A stretch of 29,642 nucleotides of DNA, taken from contig DGXB01000123.1 in assembly GCA_002396205.1 (NCBI GenBank), positions 1-29,642 on the forward strand, read 5' to 3'. A program made the position numbers and the translations under genes. Below the pieces are notes generated by a model. The model saw only the letters and a list, made by a program, of their open reading frames with translations. It searched no databases and had not been told where the DNA came from. The stretch is from Bacteroidales bacterium UBA4243. Lineage in GTDB: Bacteria; Bacteroidota; Bacteroidia; Bacteroidales; F082. Positions 6,892-15,338 of this stretch are shown here, piece by piece. Numbering within the stretch: the first letter of the stretch is position 1; each line of letters starts with the position of its first letter.

Positions 6892-7971
6892 ATGAGAAAA
6901 ATAGACGCATATATCTTCAAGAAATACATCGGGACGTTCTTCTTCGCCATCTCGATGCTGATTTTGGTCGTCATCATTTTCGACGTGTCCGAAAACATCG
7001 ACAGTTTCCTGAAGCACAACGCACCGTGGCAAAGGGTGGTGGTCGACTATTACATCATGTCCATACCTTATTATATCAACCTCTTCATCCACCTGTTCGC
7101 CTTCATCGCGGTGGTGTTTTTCACCTCCAAGATGGCGGCACGCACCGAAATCGTGGCCATACTGAGCAGCGGCATCAGCTTTTGGCGTTTCCTCGTGCCC
7201 TACATGATGGCAGCCATAACCATTGCAGTGATGTCGCTTTATTTCGGCAACTTCTTGATACCCAAGACTAACGAGATTCGACGGCAGTTCAAGGACGAGT
7301 ATATGGAGAAGCTGAGCCAAAGCGCGGGCCGCAATGTGCATGTCCAGATTGGCAAGGATGAGTTTGTGTATGTGGAGAGCTACAACATCGCGAAGGAGAA
7401 CGGCTACAAGTTCTCGTGGGAGAAATATGATGGCAATGAACTGAAATTCAAGGTGATGTCGGACATTATTTATCACGACACCTTAGGCCCAAACAGCTGG
7501 CTGATCGACCCGTATGCCATCCGTTACATTGACGGGACGGAGGAATCGCTGCTGAAAGGCCGCAACCTCGACACGGTTTTCAACCTCTATCCAACCGACC
7601 TTTACAAGATGAAGGAGGACTTCGAGGAAATGAATTTCTTTGAGTTACAGGAACATATCGACAAAATGAAGGAGAAAGGCTCGGAGGGCGTGAAAGCCTA
7701 TCAGGTGGAAATGCACACCCGTATGTCGGCACCGGCTGCCGTCCTCATCCTGACGCTCATCGGCGCAGCCCTTTCGAGCCGCAAGGTGAGAGGCGGCATC
7801 GGTATGCACCTCGGCATCGGCATCACCATCGCCTTCGCCTATATCCTTTTCATGCAGGTTTCCAAGTCGTTCGCCATCTCGGGCAGCCTCTCGCCCTTCC
7901 TCGCCGCCTGGATTCCGAATTTCATTTTCTGCATCTTGGGCATCTATCTCCTGAAGAAGGCTCCAAAATGA
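6892..7971 (+). CDS. LptF/LptG family LPS export permease (YjgP/YjgQ)
   Basis: A 359-residue inner-membrane subunit of the LptB2FG complex, which pulls lipopolysaccharide out of the inner membrane. The topology is typical: an N-terminal basic amphipathic helix (MRKIDAYIFKKYIGTFF), three membrane helices (about 13-31, 50-75, 99-119), a periplasmic jellyroll-like domain (about 120-275), then three more helices (about 280-296, 303-325, 333-355). The family signature around residues 270-300 (HTRMSAPAAVLILTLIGAAL) is clear. F and G paralogues cannot be told apart here. It directly follows tgt with no gap, so the pair forms an operon. A nearby kdsB (8687) also serves LPS. Confidence 0.9.
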   Translation: MRKIDAYIFKKYIGTFFFAISMLILVVIIFDVSENIDSFLKHNAPWQRVVVDYYIMSIPYYINLFIHLFAFIAVVFFTSKMAARTEIVAILSSGISFWRFLVPYMMAAITIAVMSLYFGNFLIPKTNEIRRQFKDEYMEKLSQSAGRNVHVQIGKDEFVYVESYNIAKENGYKFSWEKYDGNELKFKVMSDIIYHDTLGPNSWLIDPYAIRYIDGTEESLLKGRNLDTVFNLYPTDLYKMKEDFEEMNFFELQEHIDKMKEKGSEGVKAYQVEMHTRMSAPAAVLILTLIGAALSSRKVRGGIGMHLGIGITIAFAYILFMQVSKSFAISGSLSPFLAAWIPNFIFCILGIYLLKKAPK

Positions 7972-8033
7972 TTGATTTCCAGCGAATTGTTATTTTTCCT
8001 CAAAAAATTGGCCTTCTTTTGCCGACTTTTCCT

Positions 8034-8041
8034 TATTTTAG
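8034..8041 (+). promoter_or_regulatory. Possible -7 promoter box of the nucleoside kinase operon
   Basis: TATTTTAG has seven of eight matches to TATTTTTG, in a T-rich gap of 101 bases between the LptF/G-like gene and the kinase. A TTGG at 8008-8011 lies 22 bases upstream in the -33 place. The ATG at 8073 follows 31 bases later. Confidence 0.45.
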
Positions 8042-8072
8042 CAACTTCTTATCATCCTAAAAAAAGAGTATT

Positions 8073-8684
8073 ATGCACATCGCAGTAGCAGGCAACATCG
8101 GCTCAGGCAAAACGACCCTCACGGGACTGTTGGCCAAGCACTTCAACTGGAAGCCTCATTATGAGGAAGTTGAACACAACCCTTACCTCGACAGCTTCTA
8201 TGAGGACATGCAACGCTGGTCGTTCAACATCCAGATTTTCTTCCTCAACAGCCGTTTCCGTCAGGTGATGGACATCCGCAAGAGCGGCGAAGACGTCATC
8301 CAAGACCGCACCATCTACGAAGATGCGCACATCTTCGCGGCCAACCTTTATTCGATGGGCTTGATGGAAACCCGCGACTTCGAGAACTACCAGTCGCTCT
8401 TCGAGCTGATGACCAAGTTCTTGCAACCGCCCGACCTGCTGATTTATCTCCGTGCCTCGGTGCCTACGCTGATTCGCCACATCGCTAAGCGCAACCGCGA
8501 GTTCGAACAGTCGATCAGCATCAGCTATCTGACCAACCTCAACGAACGCTACGAGAAGTGGATTGAGGGATACAAGGACGGCAAACTCCTCATCATCGAC
8601 ACCGACAACCTCGAACTCGAAAACCCCGAGGACTTGAGCACCGTGGTCGACAGAATTGAAGCTTCACTTAATGGATTGTTTTGA
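8073..8684 (+). CDS. Deoxynucleoside kinase (dCK/dGK family)
   Basis: A 203-residue cytoplasmic salvage enzyme that phosphorylates a deoxynucleoside with ATP, most likely deoxyadenosine or deoxyguanosine. The P-loop is GNIGSGKT (7-14). EEVEHNPYLDSFYEDMQRW (31-49) carries the family's base- and sugar-contacting Glu/Tyr/Trp residues. DRTIYED (78-84) is the DRS-type motif. The Arg-rich lid is HIAKRNREFEQSIS. The exact base preference cannot be set from sequence. It opens a run of four closely spaced plus-strand genes; kdsB begins two bases after its stop. Confidence 0.9.
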   Translation: MHIAVAGNIGSGKTTLTGLLAKHFNWKPHYEEVEHNPYLDSFYEDMQRWSFNIQIFFLNSRFRQVMDIRKSGEDVIQDRTIYEDAHIFAANLYSMGLMETRDFENYQSLFELMTKFLQPPDLLIYLRASVPTLIRHIAKRNREFEQSISISYLTNLNERYEKWIEGYKDGKLLIIDTDNLELENPEDLSTVVDRIEASLNGLF

Positions 8685-8686
8685 TT

Positions 8687-9427
8687 ATGAAAGTATTAGG
8701 AATCATACCCGCACGTTACGCATCTACGCGCTTCCCAGGCAAGCCTTTGGCCATGATCAAGGGCAAAACGATGATTCGACGCGTGGTTGAACAGGCCTGG
8801 AAATCGAAACTCGATGCCGTGGTGGTGGCCACCGACGACATGCGCATTGCCGACGAAGTGTTGGGCTTTGGCGGGCAATATGTGCTCACCGACCCCAACC
8901 ACCGCTCGGGCACCGACCGCTGCCGTGAGGCTTTGGATACGCTTGAAACACAATATGATGCCGTTGTCAACATTCAAGGCGACGAACCTTTCATCGACCC
9001 GAGGCAAATCAACGCCCTCGTCGACTTGATCTCGGAAGAAGAGACTCAAATAGCCTCTTTGGTAAGGCGCATCGACGACGAGGATGCCCTGTTCAGCACC
9101 AATACGGTGAAAGTGGTGATGGACAACGAAGGCAAAGCCTTGTATTTCAGTCGTAACCCCATTCCTTTTATGCGCAATGTGGCTCGGGAACAATGGCTCG
9201 AAAATGGCGTTTTTTATCAACACGTCGGCATTTATGCCTACAAGGCGGAAGTCTTGAGACGGATTGCCGCTTTGCCGCCTTCGAAACTCGAAATGGCAGA
9301 GTCGCTCGAACAACTTCGCTGGCTCGAGAATGGCCTCCCTATCCGCATGGCAGTCACCAACTTGATGAATGTCTCCATCGACACGCCTTCGGATTTGGAT
9401 AAGGTCGAACGTCTTACAATGAAATAA
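8687..9427 (+). CDS. kdsB: 3-deoxy-manno-octulosonate cytidylyltransferase (CMP-KDO synthetase)
   Basis: Activates KDO with CTP to CMP-KDO, the donor for the inner core of lipopolysaccharide. It is 246 residues, the normal length. The nucleotide-binding loop is IPARYASTRFPGKPL (7-21). VVVATDD, NHRSGTDRC and NIQGDEPFI (the metal-binding Asp block) follow, then RNPIPF, HVGIYAYK and ESLEQLRWLENG, all typical of KdsB. It starts two bases after the kinase stop; an in-frame TTG six bases earlier is less likely. Together with the nearby LptF/G-like gene it supports an LPS-making Gram-negative host. Confidence 0.96.
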   Translation: MKVLGIIPARYASTRFPGKPLAMIKGKTMIRRVVEQAWKSKLDAVVVATDDMRIADEVLGFGGQYVLTDPNHRSGTDRCREALDTLETQYDAVVNIQGDEPFIDPRQINALVDLISEEETQIASLVRRIDDEDALFSTNTVKVVMDNEGKALYFSRNPIPFMRNVAREQWLENGVFYQHVGIYAYKAEVLRRIAALPPSKLEMAESLEQLRWLENGLPIRMAVTNLMNVSIDTPSDLDKVERLTMK

Positions 9428-9441
9428 GCACTTAAGGAAAG

Positions 9442-10515
9442 ATGATCTCCATTGCCGAAGCCATATCAGACCTTTTGTTTGTCAGGGATACCGTGGTGGT
9501 GCCCGGCCTTGGCGCCTTCGTCAAGAAACCGACGTCGGCCAAGGTGAACCCCGTGGCCAACCATTTCGCCATGCCAGGGAGCAGCATCGAGTTCGACCCT
9601 AACCTGAGGGAGGACAACGAGCTGGTGGTCAACTATATGGCTGAGCAAAACGACATTCCCAAGGACGAAGCCCGAAAGCTCTTGGCGATGTTCGTTTCCG
9701 ACTGCTTCAACAGCCTGAAAGGGGGCAAGAAACTGCCCTTGAAAAACATTGGCGTGTTGTATTACGACTGGGCCAACGACCTTGTTTTTGATCAAGACAA
9801 AGAGGTCAACTACAACGCCGATTCCTTTGGCTTGTGCGACTTCACGCCCGAGGCCGTGCTGCGCTCGAAGACGAAAGACGAAATCAAGGTGGAGATCGAG
9901 AAGCAACAAAAGGACAAGAACACGCCTGTCACAGTCGACGAGAAGGAAGTGCACAGGAAAGATGGCGATGACGACGATGAGCCGCGCCGCCTGGGATGGC
10001 TGTGGGTTTTGCTGTCGTTGGGCCTTGTGGCGGCTCTCGTTTATGGATTGCACTATTTCAAGGTCATCGACCTTGGGAAATGGTTCGGACGGCAGCCTCG
10101 ACAGATTGTAGTGGAACCGCAGAATTATACGTTGCCGCAATATACTGTCGACTGGGAACGGATGGTGGAGGAGGCTGAGGCGAAGTGGCAAAAAGCCCAA
10201 GAGCAAACACAGGAGCAAGTGCAGGAGGTGCATGAGCAGGAAAAAGAACCCGTAGAAAAGCCTGTGGGTGAGCAACCAATCGTTGAACAGCCCGAAGCCA
10301 ACATCCGCATCATTGCGGGGTGTTTCGGACAGGAGGAAAACGCTGCCCGATTGGCCAACACCTTGAAGGCCGAAGGATTTGGCGGTGCATTCTACGAGTT
10401 GCGCGGCAGCAAGTGGTTCGTCTCGTTCGGACGCTACGCCACCGACGAGGAAGCCACCGCAGCGCTTCGCGAAATCAGGGCCAACACGGAATATAAGGCG
10501 TGGATTAAGAAATGA
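9442..10515 (+). CDS. HU/CCDC81-SPOR membrane protein
   Basis: A 357-residue protein of a Bacteroidota-specific design. Residues 1-55 (MISIAEAISDLLFVRDTVVVPGLGAFV) match the first bacterial HU-CCDC81 domain and about 58-150 the second; both are distant relatives of the DNA-binding HU fold. A charged linker (DGDDDDEPRR) leads to one membrane helix (about 184-206), a Gln/Glu-rich periplasmic stretch (235-285), and a SPOR domain (about 288-357: IRIIAGCFGQEENAARLANTLK, WFVSFGRYATDEEA). SPOR domains bind peptidoglycan stripped of stem peptides at division sites. The layout places the HU part in the cytoplasm and SPOR in the periplasm. A link between chromosome or cytoskeleton and the septum is an inference. 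It lies 14 bases after kdsB and 12 before trmB. Confidence 0.88.
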   Translation: MISIAEAISDLLFVRDTVVVPGLGAFVKKPTSAKVNPVANHFAMPGSSIEFDPNLREDNELVVNYMAEQNDIPKDEARKLLAMFVSDCFNSLKGGKKLPLKNIGVLYYDWANDLVFDQDKEVNYNADSFGLCDFTPEAVLRSKTKDEIKVEIEKQQKDKNTPVTVDEKEVHRKDGDDDDEPRRLGWLWVLLSLGLVAALVYGLHYFKVIDLGKWFGRQPRQIVVEPQNYTLPQYTVDWERMVEEAEAKWQKAQEQTQEQVQEVHEQEKEPVEKPVGEQPIVEQPEANIRIIAGCFGQEENAARLANTLKAEGFGGAFYELRGSKWFVSFGRYATDEEATAALREIRANTEYKAWIKK

Positions 10516-10527
10516 AACGGAACGACA

Positions 10528-11214
10528 ATGTCAAAGAAAAACAAACTAGAACGATTCGCTGAGAACAAGACTTTTCCTAACTTGTTCGAATACAGCTATG
10601 AACGCATCATGGCCGAAGGCTTTCCGCTGCAAGGCCGATGGCACGAGGACTTTTTCCATAACGACAACCCCATCGTGCTTGAGTTGGGCTGCGGCAAGGG
10701 AGAATACACCGTCGGCCTGGCCCGTGCGCATCGCGACATTAATTATATAGGTGTCGACATCAAGGGCGCCCGCATTTGGCGCGGACTGAAACAATCGAAC
10801 GAGGAAGCGCTGAAGAACGTGGCTTTCCTCCGTGCGCGCATCGACCAAATTGAACATTTCTTCGCCAAGGACGAAGTGGCCGAGATTTGGGTCACCTTTC
10901 CCGACCCGCATCTTGGCGAAGGCGCACGCAATGCACGGCATCGCCTCACCTCGCCCGAGTTCCTCGACCGTTATCGCAAGATAGTTCGCCCCGATGGCAT
11001 TCTTAACCTCAAGACCGACAGTCCGGTCATGTATGAGTTTACCCTCCATGATGTGGTTGAAAAACAAGGTCTTCCGCTGCTTTATGCCACCGACGACCTT
11101 TATGCGAACGACGACAACCTCGAAGTGAAGACCATCCGCACCTTCTACGAACAGATGTGGCTCGACCAAGGGTTGACCATCAAATATATCCGTTTCAAGA
11201 TTAATGCTGAATGA
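10528..11214 (+). CDS. trmB: tRNA (guanine46-N7)-methyltransferase
   Basis: A SAM-dependent enzyme that makes m7G at position 46 in the tRNA variable loop. It is 228 residues. The SAM-binding motif is VLELGCGKGEY (50-60), the acidic end of strand two is YIGVDIKGAR, and the TrmB signature VTFPDPHLGEGARNARHRL (122-140) contains the Asp-Pro and the basic run after it, with LTSPEFL next. The C-terminal YEQMWLDQGLTIKYIRF is also family-typical. It is the last of four tightly packed genes (kinase, kdsB, HU-SPOR, trmB); an 80-base AT-rich gap follows. Confidence 0.95.
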   Translation: MSKKNKLERFAENKTFPNLFEYSYERIMAEGFPLQGRWHEDFFHNDNPIVLELGCGKGEYTVGLARAHRDINYIGVDIKGARIWRGLKQSNEEALKNVAFLRARIDQIEHFFAKDEVAEIWVTFPDPHLGEGARNARHRLTSPEFLDRYRKIVRPDGILNLKTDSPVMYEFTLHDVVEKQGLPLLYATDDLYANDDNLEVKTIRTFYEQMWLDQGLTIKYIRFKINAE

Positions 11215-11229
11215 GGAATGCTGAGAGAA

Positions 11230-11286
11230 GAATCTTAAATCTTTGAATTTTAAATCTTAAATCTTTAAATCATTGAATTTCAAATC
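11230..11286 (+). repeat. AT-rich AAATCTT-type tandem leader repeat
   Basis: The gap before the HerA-like gene consists of imperfect repeats of AAATCTT and TTGAATTT. A shorter relative (AAGATTTAAAATTTT type) precedes the nuclease gene at 2286-2316. It may serve as an unstructured leader for ribosome access. No TAnnTTTG box is seen in it, so the downstream gene may be read from the upstream operon. Confidence 0.5.
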
Positions 11287-11294
11287 AAACTAAC

Positions 11295-12815
11295 ATGTAT
11301 ACCGACGACAAAAAACTCTACATCGCGCATTGCGACAACGGAAACATCAATATGATTGGCAAGATGGCCAACCGCCACGGCATGATTGCGGGTGCCACGG
11401 GCACGGGTAAGACCGTCACCCTGCAGGTGCTTGCCGAGACCTTCAGCGAGGCGGGTGTGCCTTGCTTCATGGCCGACATGAAAGGCGACCTCTCGGGCAT
11501 AAGCCAGCCTGGACAGATGAGCAGCTTCATCGAGAAACGTTGCCCTGAGTTCGGCATCGAAAACCCGCAGTTCCACGGCTGCCCGACACGCTTTTTCGAC
11601 GTGTATGGCGAACAAGGACATCCTTTGAGAGCTACAATTTCGGATATGGGTCCGCAACTGCTGGCGCGTTTGCTTGGACTCAATGAGACCCAAACGGGCA
11701 TCCTCAACATCGTCTTCAAGATTGCCGACGACCGAGGTCTGCTCCTCATCGACATGAAGGACTTGCGCATGATGCTCGACTATGTGGCCAAAAACGCCAA
11801 GGAGTTCACCACCACATACGGAACCGTTTCGTCGGTGAGCGTCGGTGCCATCCAACGTGCCTTGCTGGCTTTGGAGGCCGAGGGCGGCGAGATCTTCTTC
11901 GGCGAGCCTGACTTCAACGTGTTCGATTTCCTCCAAACCGAAAACGGAAAGGGCGTGATGAACGTGCTGGCTGCCGACAAGTTGATGCTGAATCCGAAGC
12001 TTTATTCCACTTTCCTGCTGTGGCTGCTGAGCGAGCTTTACACCCAGTTGCCCGAAGTCGGCGACCTACCCATGCCCAAACTTATCTTCTTCTTCGACGA
12101 GGCTCACATGCTCTTCAAGGACACCTCTAAAGCCTTGGTCGACAAGATCGAGCAAGTCATCCGACTGGTGCGCTCGAAGGGTGTGGGCGTTTATTTCGTC
12201 ACCCAAAGTCCCGACGACATCCCCGAGGCCATCGCTGGTCAGCTTGGCAACCGCATCTTACATGGACTGAGGGCTTACACGCCCAAGGAACAAAAGGCGG
12301 TGAAAGCAGCAGCACAAACTTTCCGTGCCAACCCGAATTTCAACACCGAAACCGCCATCCTTGAATTGGGTACGGGCGAGGCTTTGGTCTCACTGCTCGA
12401 CGAAAAAGGTGCACCTTGCATCGTTGAACGCGCCAAGATTCTCTTCCCGCTCAGCCAAATCGGGGCCATCACCGACGAGCAGCGTAGCAAGCTGATCCGC
12501 AACTCGCGACTCTACGGCGTCTACGACAAGAGCTTCGACCGCGAAAGTGCTTACGAGATGCTTGTGGAACAACAAAAACAAGAGGAGAAGCGACTCCAAC
12601 GCGAAGCCGAAGAGGAAGAGAAACGCAAGGCCAAGGAAGCCAAGGAGCGGGAACGCGCGAGATGCACTAGCTCCAGAAGCACGACCACCAGAAAGAAGAA
12701 ATCGACGGCAGGCAAAGCACTGGAAAAGACCATCAACACCACGGCCACGACCATCGGTCGCAGCCTCGGAAAATCAATAGTCCGCTCTATTTTGGGGAGT
12801 GTTTTCAAGAAATGA
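11295..12815 (+). CDS. HerA-like ATPase, DUF853 family (YjgR type)
   Basis: A 506-residue P-loop ATPase of the HerA/FtsK group. Walker A is GATGTGKT (33-40) and Walker B is LIFFFDEAH (263-271). Between them are the DUF853-typical FMADMKGDLSGISQPG and LGLNETQTGILNIVFKIADD. VRSKGVGVYFVTQSPDDIP carries the sensor, and LGNRILHGLRAYTPKEQKAV carries the likely arginine finger. The last 80 or so residues are a Lys/Glu/Arg-rich coiled coil ending in a Ser/Thr/Lys tail. No NurA-type nuclease partner is next to it, so a DNA-end resection role is not supported. The biological role of DUF853 proteins is unclear. Confidence 0.88.
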   Translation: MYTDDKKLYIAHCDNGNINMIGKMANRHGMIAGATGTGKTVTLQVLAETFSEAGVPCFMADMKGDLSGISQPGQMSSFIEKRCPEFGIENPQFHGCPTRFFDVYGEQGHPLRATISDMGPQLLARLLGLNETQTGILNIVFKIADDRGLLLIDMKDLRMMLDYVAKNAKEFTTTYGTVSSVSVGAIQRALLALEAEGGEIFFGEPDFNVFDFLQTENGKGVMNVLAADKLMLNPKLYSTFLLWLLSELYTQLPEVGDLPMPKLIFFFDEAHMLFKDTSKALVDKIEQVIRLVRSKGVGVYFVTQSPDDIPEAIAGQLGNRILHGLRAYTPKEQKAVKAAAQTFRANPNFNTETAILELGTGEALVSLLDEKGAPCIVERAKILFPLSQIGAITDEQRSKLIRNSRLYGVYDKSFDRESAYEMLVEQQKQEEKRLQREAEEEEKRKAKEAKERERARCTSSRSTTTRKKKSTAGKALEKTINTTATTIGRSLGKSIVRSILGSVFKK

Positions 12816-12844
12816 ACAAAAAACTTAATTCTAAACTTATCAAC

Positions 12845-13540
12845 ATGAAGATAACAATGAAAGTAATGGCGACCATAATGTTATCAGTGGCGGTGGTTTG
12901 TGCCGCTGGATGCAAAAAAGACATTGCTCAAGGTGATGGCATATTTAACGGACATCCTTACGTTGATCTTGACCTACCGAGCGGCCTCATGTGGGCCACC
13001 TGCAACGTGGGCGCAAACAGCCCAGAAGAGTATGGCGACTATTTTGCTTGGGGCGATACTATCCCGAAAGACTATTATGCCTGGAACACATACAAATACA
13101 GTAATGGTGGCTACAGTCAGTTGACCAAATACTGCTTCGATTCCAGCTATGGTCACAACGGTTTCACCGATAACCTGACTACTCTTTTGCCCGAGGACGA
13201 TGCTGCCACGGCCAACTGGGGCAATGGTTGGTGTACCCCTACTAAATACCAATGGCAAGAATTGATAGACAACACCACTAGTACTTGGATGACCCAAAAC
13301 GGCGTGTATGGTAGACTCTTCACTGCGAGCAACGGCAATAGTCTTTTCCTGCCCGCCACTGCCTACCAAGACCAAGACATTCTCAACGGTGCTGGCTTCT
13401 CTGGCTTCTACTGGTCGAGTTCACTTGATACGGATGGTCCAGGCAAGGCATGGATATTCTACTACGATCGGAGAGAAAATCGTGTGAGCATTTTCTACCG
13501 CTGTTTCGGTCTATCAGTACGAGCTGTCCACAAGAACTAA
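12845..13540 (+). CDS. FISUMP-domain lipoprotein
   Basis: A 231-residue surface or periplasmic lipoprotein of unknown role. Starting at ATG 12845 gives a 22-residue signal ending VVCAAG before Cys23. An earlier in-frame ATG (12812) overlaps the ATPase stop by four bases and would give an unusually long signal. The mature part carries a Fibrobacter succinogenes major paralogous (FISUMP) domain: YVDLDLPSGLMWATCNVGA, EYGDYFAWGDT, WGNGWCTPTKYQWQEL, NSLFLPATAY, GFYWSSS and LSVRAV. This domain is frequent in multi-copy Bacteroidota lipoproteins. It looks AT-richer than the ATPase gene before it. It ends 22 bases before the stop of pcm on the other strand. Confidence 0.85.
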   Translation: MKITMKVMATIMLSVAVVCAAGCKKDIAQGDGIFNGHPYVDLDLPSGLMWATCNVGANSPEEYGDYFAWGDTIPKDYYAWNTYKYSNGGYSQLTKYCFDSSYGHNGFTDNLTTLLPEDDAATANWGNGWCTPTKYQWQELIDNTTSTWMTQNGVYGRLFTASNGNSLFLPATAYQDQDILNGAGFSGFYWSSSLDTDGPGKAWIFYYDRRENRVSIFYRCFGLSVRAVHKN

Positions 13541-13562
13541 CTTTTATCATTGCGAATGTATT

Positions 13563-14222
13563 TCAATCATTCCCAATCTCCTTCAGCATCGGCACGAACT
13601 TGAAGTCGCCGAAAGATTCTTTTTTCAGTGAACCATCCTCCATCTTGGTGACTCTCAGCATGGTTTGCCCGTCGCCTTCGGCATTGTCCATCGGGATGAC
13701 CATGATTCCGCCAGGTTTCATTTGCTCAACGAGCTTGGCAGGGATGCTCGGTGCACCCGCCGTAATGATGACGCGGTCGAAAGGCTGGTAGGTAGGCAAG
13801 CCTTCGTAACCGTCGCCGAGGAAGACTTTTACCCTAAAAGGCAGCTGTTCAAGGATTTCCTTGGTCTTGAAAAAGAGGTTGCGTTGCCGCTCGATGCTGA
13901 ACACCTTGGCACCCATGGCGGCCAACACGCAGGCTTGATAGCCCGAACCCGTCCCGATTTCAAGCACCTTCATCCCTTTTTCTATACCCAATAGTTGCGT
14001 TTGAAAAGCCACAGTGGAGGGCTGCGAGATGGTCTGCCCCGAGCCGATAGGGAAGGCCTGGTCTTGATAGGCTAATTCGACAAAAGAGGAATCGAGAAAC
14101 ACATGGCGCGGCACTTCGTTGATGGCGGCCAACACTGCCTCGTCGGTGATGCCTTTCGCCCGCAACGCGTCGACCATTTGCTTGCGCAGGCCTTTGTGAC
14201 GGTAGTTGTCTTCTGAAATCAT
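13563..14222 (-). CDS. pcm: Protein-L-isoaspartate O-methyltransferase
   Basis: A SAM-dependent repair enzyme that methylates isoaspartyl residues in damaged proteins. It is 219 residues. Substrate block: FPIGSGQTISQPST (58-70) with the conserved Ser/Gly/Gln. SAM motif I: VLEIGTGSGYQ (86-96). Post-I acid: VFSIER. DGYEGLPTYQPFDRVIITAGAP is motif II, followed by the LKPGG-like MKPGGIMVIPM. The N-terminal NYRHKGLRKQMVDALRAKGI extends a little beyond the E. coli enzyme. A weak -7-like box (TAATTTCG, 14227-14234, minus) is so close to ATG 14222 that the true start could be the later Met16. Divergent from the dehydrogenase gene. Confidence 0.94.
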   Translation of the reverse strand: MISEDNYRHKGLRKQMVDALRAKGITDEAVLAAINEVPRHVFLDSSFVELAYQDQAFPIGSGQTISQPSTVAFQTQLLGIEKGMKVLEIGTGSGYQACVLAAMGAKVFSIERQRNLFFKTKEILEQLPFRVKVFLGDGYEGLPTYQPFDRVIITAGAPSIPAKLVEQMKPGGIMVIPMDNAEGDGQTMLRVTKMEDGSLKKESFGDFKFVPMLKEIGND

Positions 14223-14269
14223 GGCGCGAAATTACGCTAAAAACCGACGCATTGGAACAATAAAAACAC

Positions 14270-14277
14270 TATTTTTG
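14270..14277 (+). promoter_or_regulatory. Promoter -7 box of the Gfo/Idh dehydrogenase gene
   Basis: TATTTTTG followed by C matches the Bacteroidota -7 consensus. It lies 15 bases before the ATG at 14293, in the gap between pcm and this gene. It argues against in-frame upstream starts that lie on the pcm side. No clear TTTG -33 box. Confidence 0.6.
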
Positions 14278-14292
14278 CCGAAATTTTTGAAT

Positions 14293-15279
14293 ATGCTGAA
14301 AATTGGAGTCTTAGGTGCAGGCCATCTTGGGAAAATCCATCTCAACTGCATCAAACAGATTGAGCAATACGACTTGGTGGGCTTTTTCGACCCCGATATG
14401 GCGACGGCCCGACAAGTGGAGGCGGAAATGGAAGTGAAGAGTTTCGAATCCATCGACGCGCTGATTGACGCGGTGGATGTCGTCGACATCGTCACGCCCA
14501 CCATACGCCATTTCGAATGTGCATCAAAGGCATTACAGAAACGCAAGCACGTCTTTATCGAGAAGCCCATCGTGGCCACGCCCGATGAGGCCAACGCCTT
14601 GAAGAAATTGGCCGACGAGGCCGGCGTGAAGGTACAGGTTGGCCACGTGGAGCGCTTCAATCCGGCTTTCATCGCGGCTGAGCCTTTCATCAAAAGCCCG
14701 CTTTTCGTGGAGGCGCATCGCTTGGCCTTGTTCAACCCGCGTGGCACCGACGTGCCCGTGGTGCTCGACCTGATGGTGCACGACCTCGACATCTTGCTCA
14801 CCATCGTCAAGTCGGAGGTTAGCCATGTCAGCGCTAACGGCGTCAGCATCGTCAGCCCCACGCCCGACATCACCAATGCCCGCATCGAGTTCGAGAACGG
14901 CACCGTGGCCAACCTGACGGCTTCGCGCCTCTCGCTGAAGAACATGCGCAAGACCCGCATCTTCCAGCCCGATGCCTACATCACCGTCGACTTTTTGGAC
15001 AAGGTGACCGAAATCACGCGCATCCACGACAACGTCGACGAGGCCAACCCGCTCTCGGCCACCATCACCCTTGGCGACGGCTCCGAGAAGCAAATCACCT
15101 TCGAGCGACCCGAGATCCATCCCATCAATGCCATCAAGACCGAGTTGGAGAGCTTCTATAGCGCCATCGTGCACAACACCGCGCCTGCCGTCACCATCGA
15201 CGACGGCATCAACGTGCTCAAATTGGCCTACCGCATCATCGATGCCGTTGAAGCCTCCACCGCCAAGGTGAAGAAATAA
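14293..15279 (+). CDS. Gfo/Idh/MocA family NAD(P)-dependent dehydrogenase
   Basis: A 328-residue oxidoreductase with an N-terminal Rossmann domain (GAGHLG, 8-13) and the family's EKP motif (IEKP, 89-92). GHVERFNPA (117-125) and DLMVHDLDILL (159-169) carry the catalytic Lys/His region. The HVERFNP and HDLDI forms resemble UDP-N-acetylglucosamine 3-dehydrogenases (GnnA-like) and related nucleotide-sugar oxidases more than inositol or glucose dehydrogenases. Substrate assignment stays open, and no aminotransferase partner (GnnB-like) is adjacent. ATG 14293 is set by the promoter at 14270-14277. The following lipoprotein and sugar transferase genes suggest a glycan context. Confidence 0.87.
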   Translation: MLKIGVLGAGHLGKIHLNCIKQIEQYDLVGFFDPDMATARQVEAEMEVKSFESIDALIDAVDVVDIVTPTIRHFECASKALQKRKHVFIEKPIVATPDEANALKKLADEAGVKVQVGHVERFNPAFIAAEPFIKSPLFVEAHRLALFNPRGTDVPVVLDLMVHDLDILLTIVKSEVSHVSANGVSIVSPTPDITNARIEFENGTVANLTASRLSLKNMRKTRIFQPDAYITVDFLDKVTEITRIHDNVDEANPLSATITLGDGSEKQITFERPEIHPINAIKTELESFYSAIVHNTAPAVTIDDGINVLKLAYRIIDAVEASTAKVKK

Positions 15280-15338
15280 ACGGGGCGGCCTACAATAATC
15301 GCCCATCTCTTCCGTTACCTCTTTATAATAGCATCGTT

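Noticed and set aside
5950..7476. Long open frame on the minus strand opposite tgt and the LptF/G-like gene (508 codons)
   Set aside because: It lies antisense to two clear enzymes, its product is a His/Val/Asp-rich composition typical of the mirror of biased codons, and it has no domain.
11295..12815. HerA-NurA type defence or resection system
   Set aside because: No nuclease or other defence gene is adjacent; the ATPase is the DUF853 type and lies in a housekeeping run.
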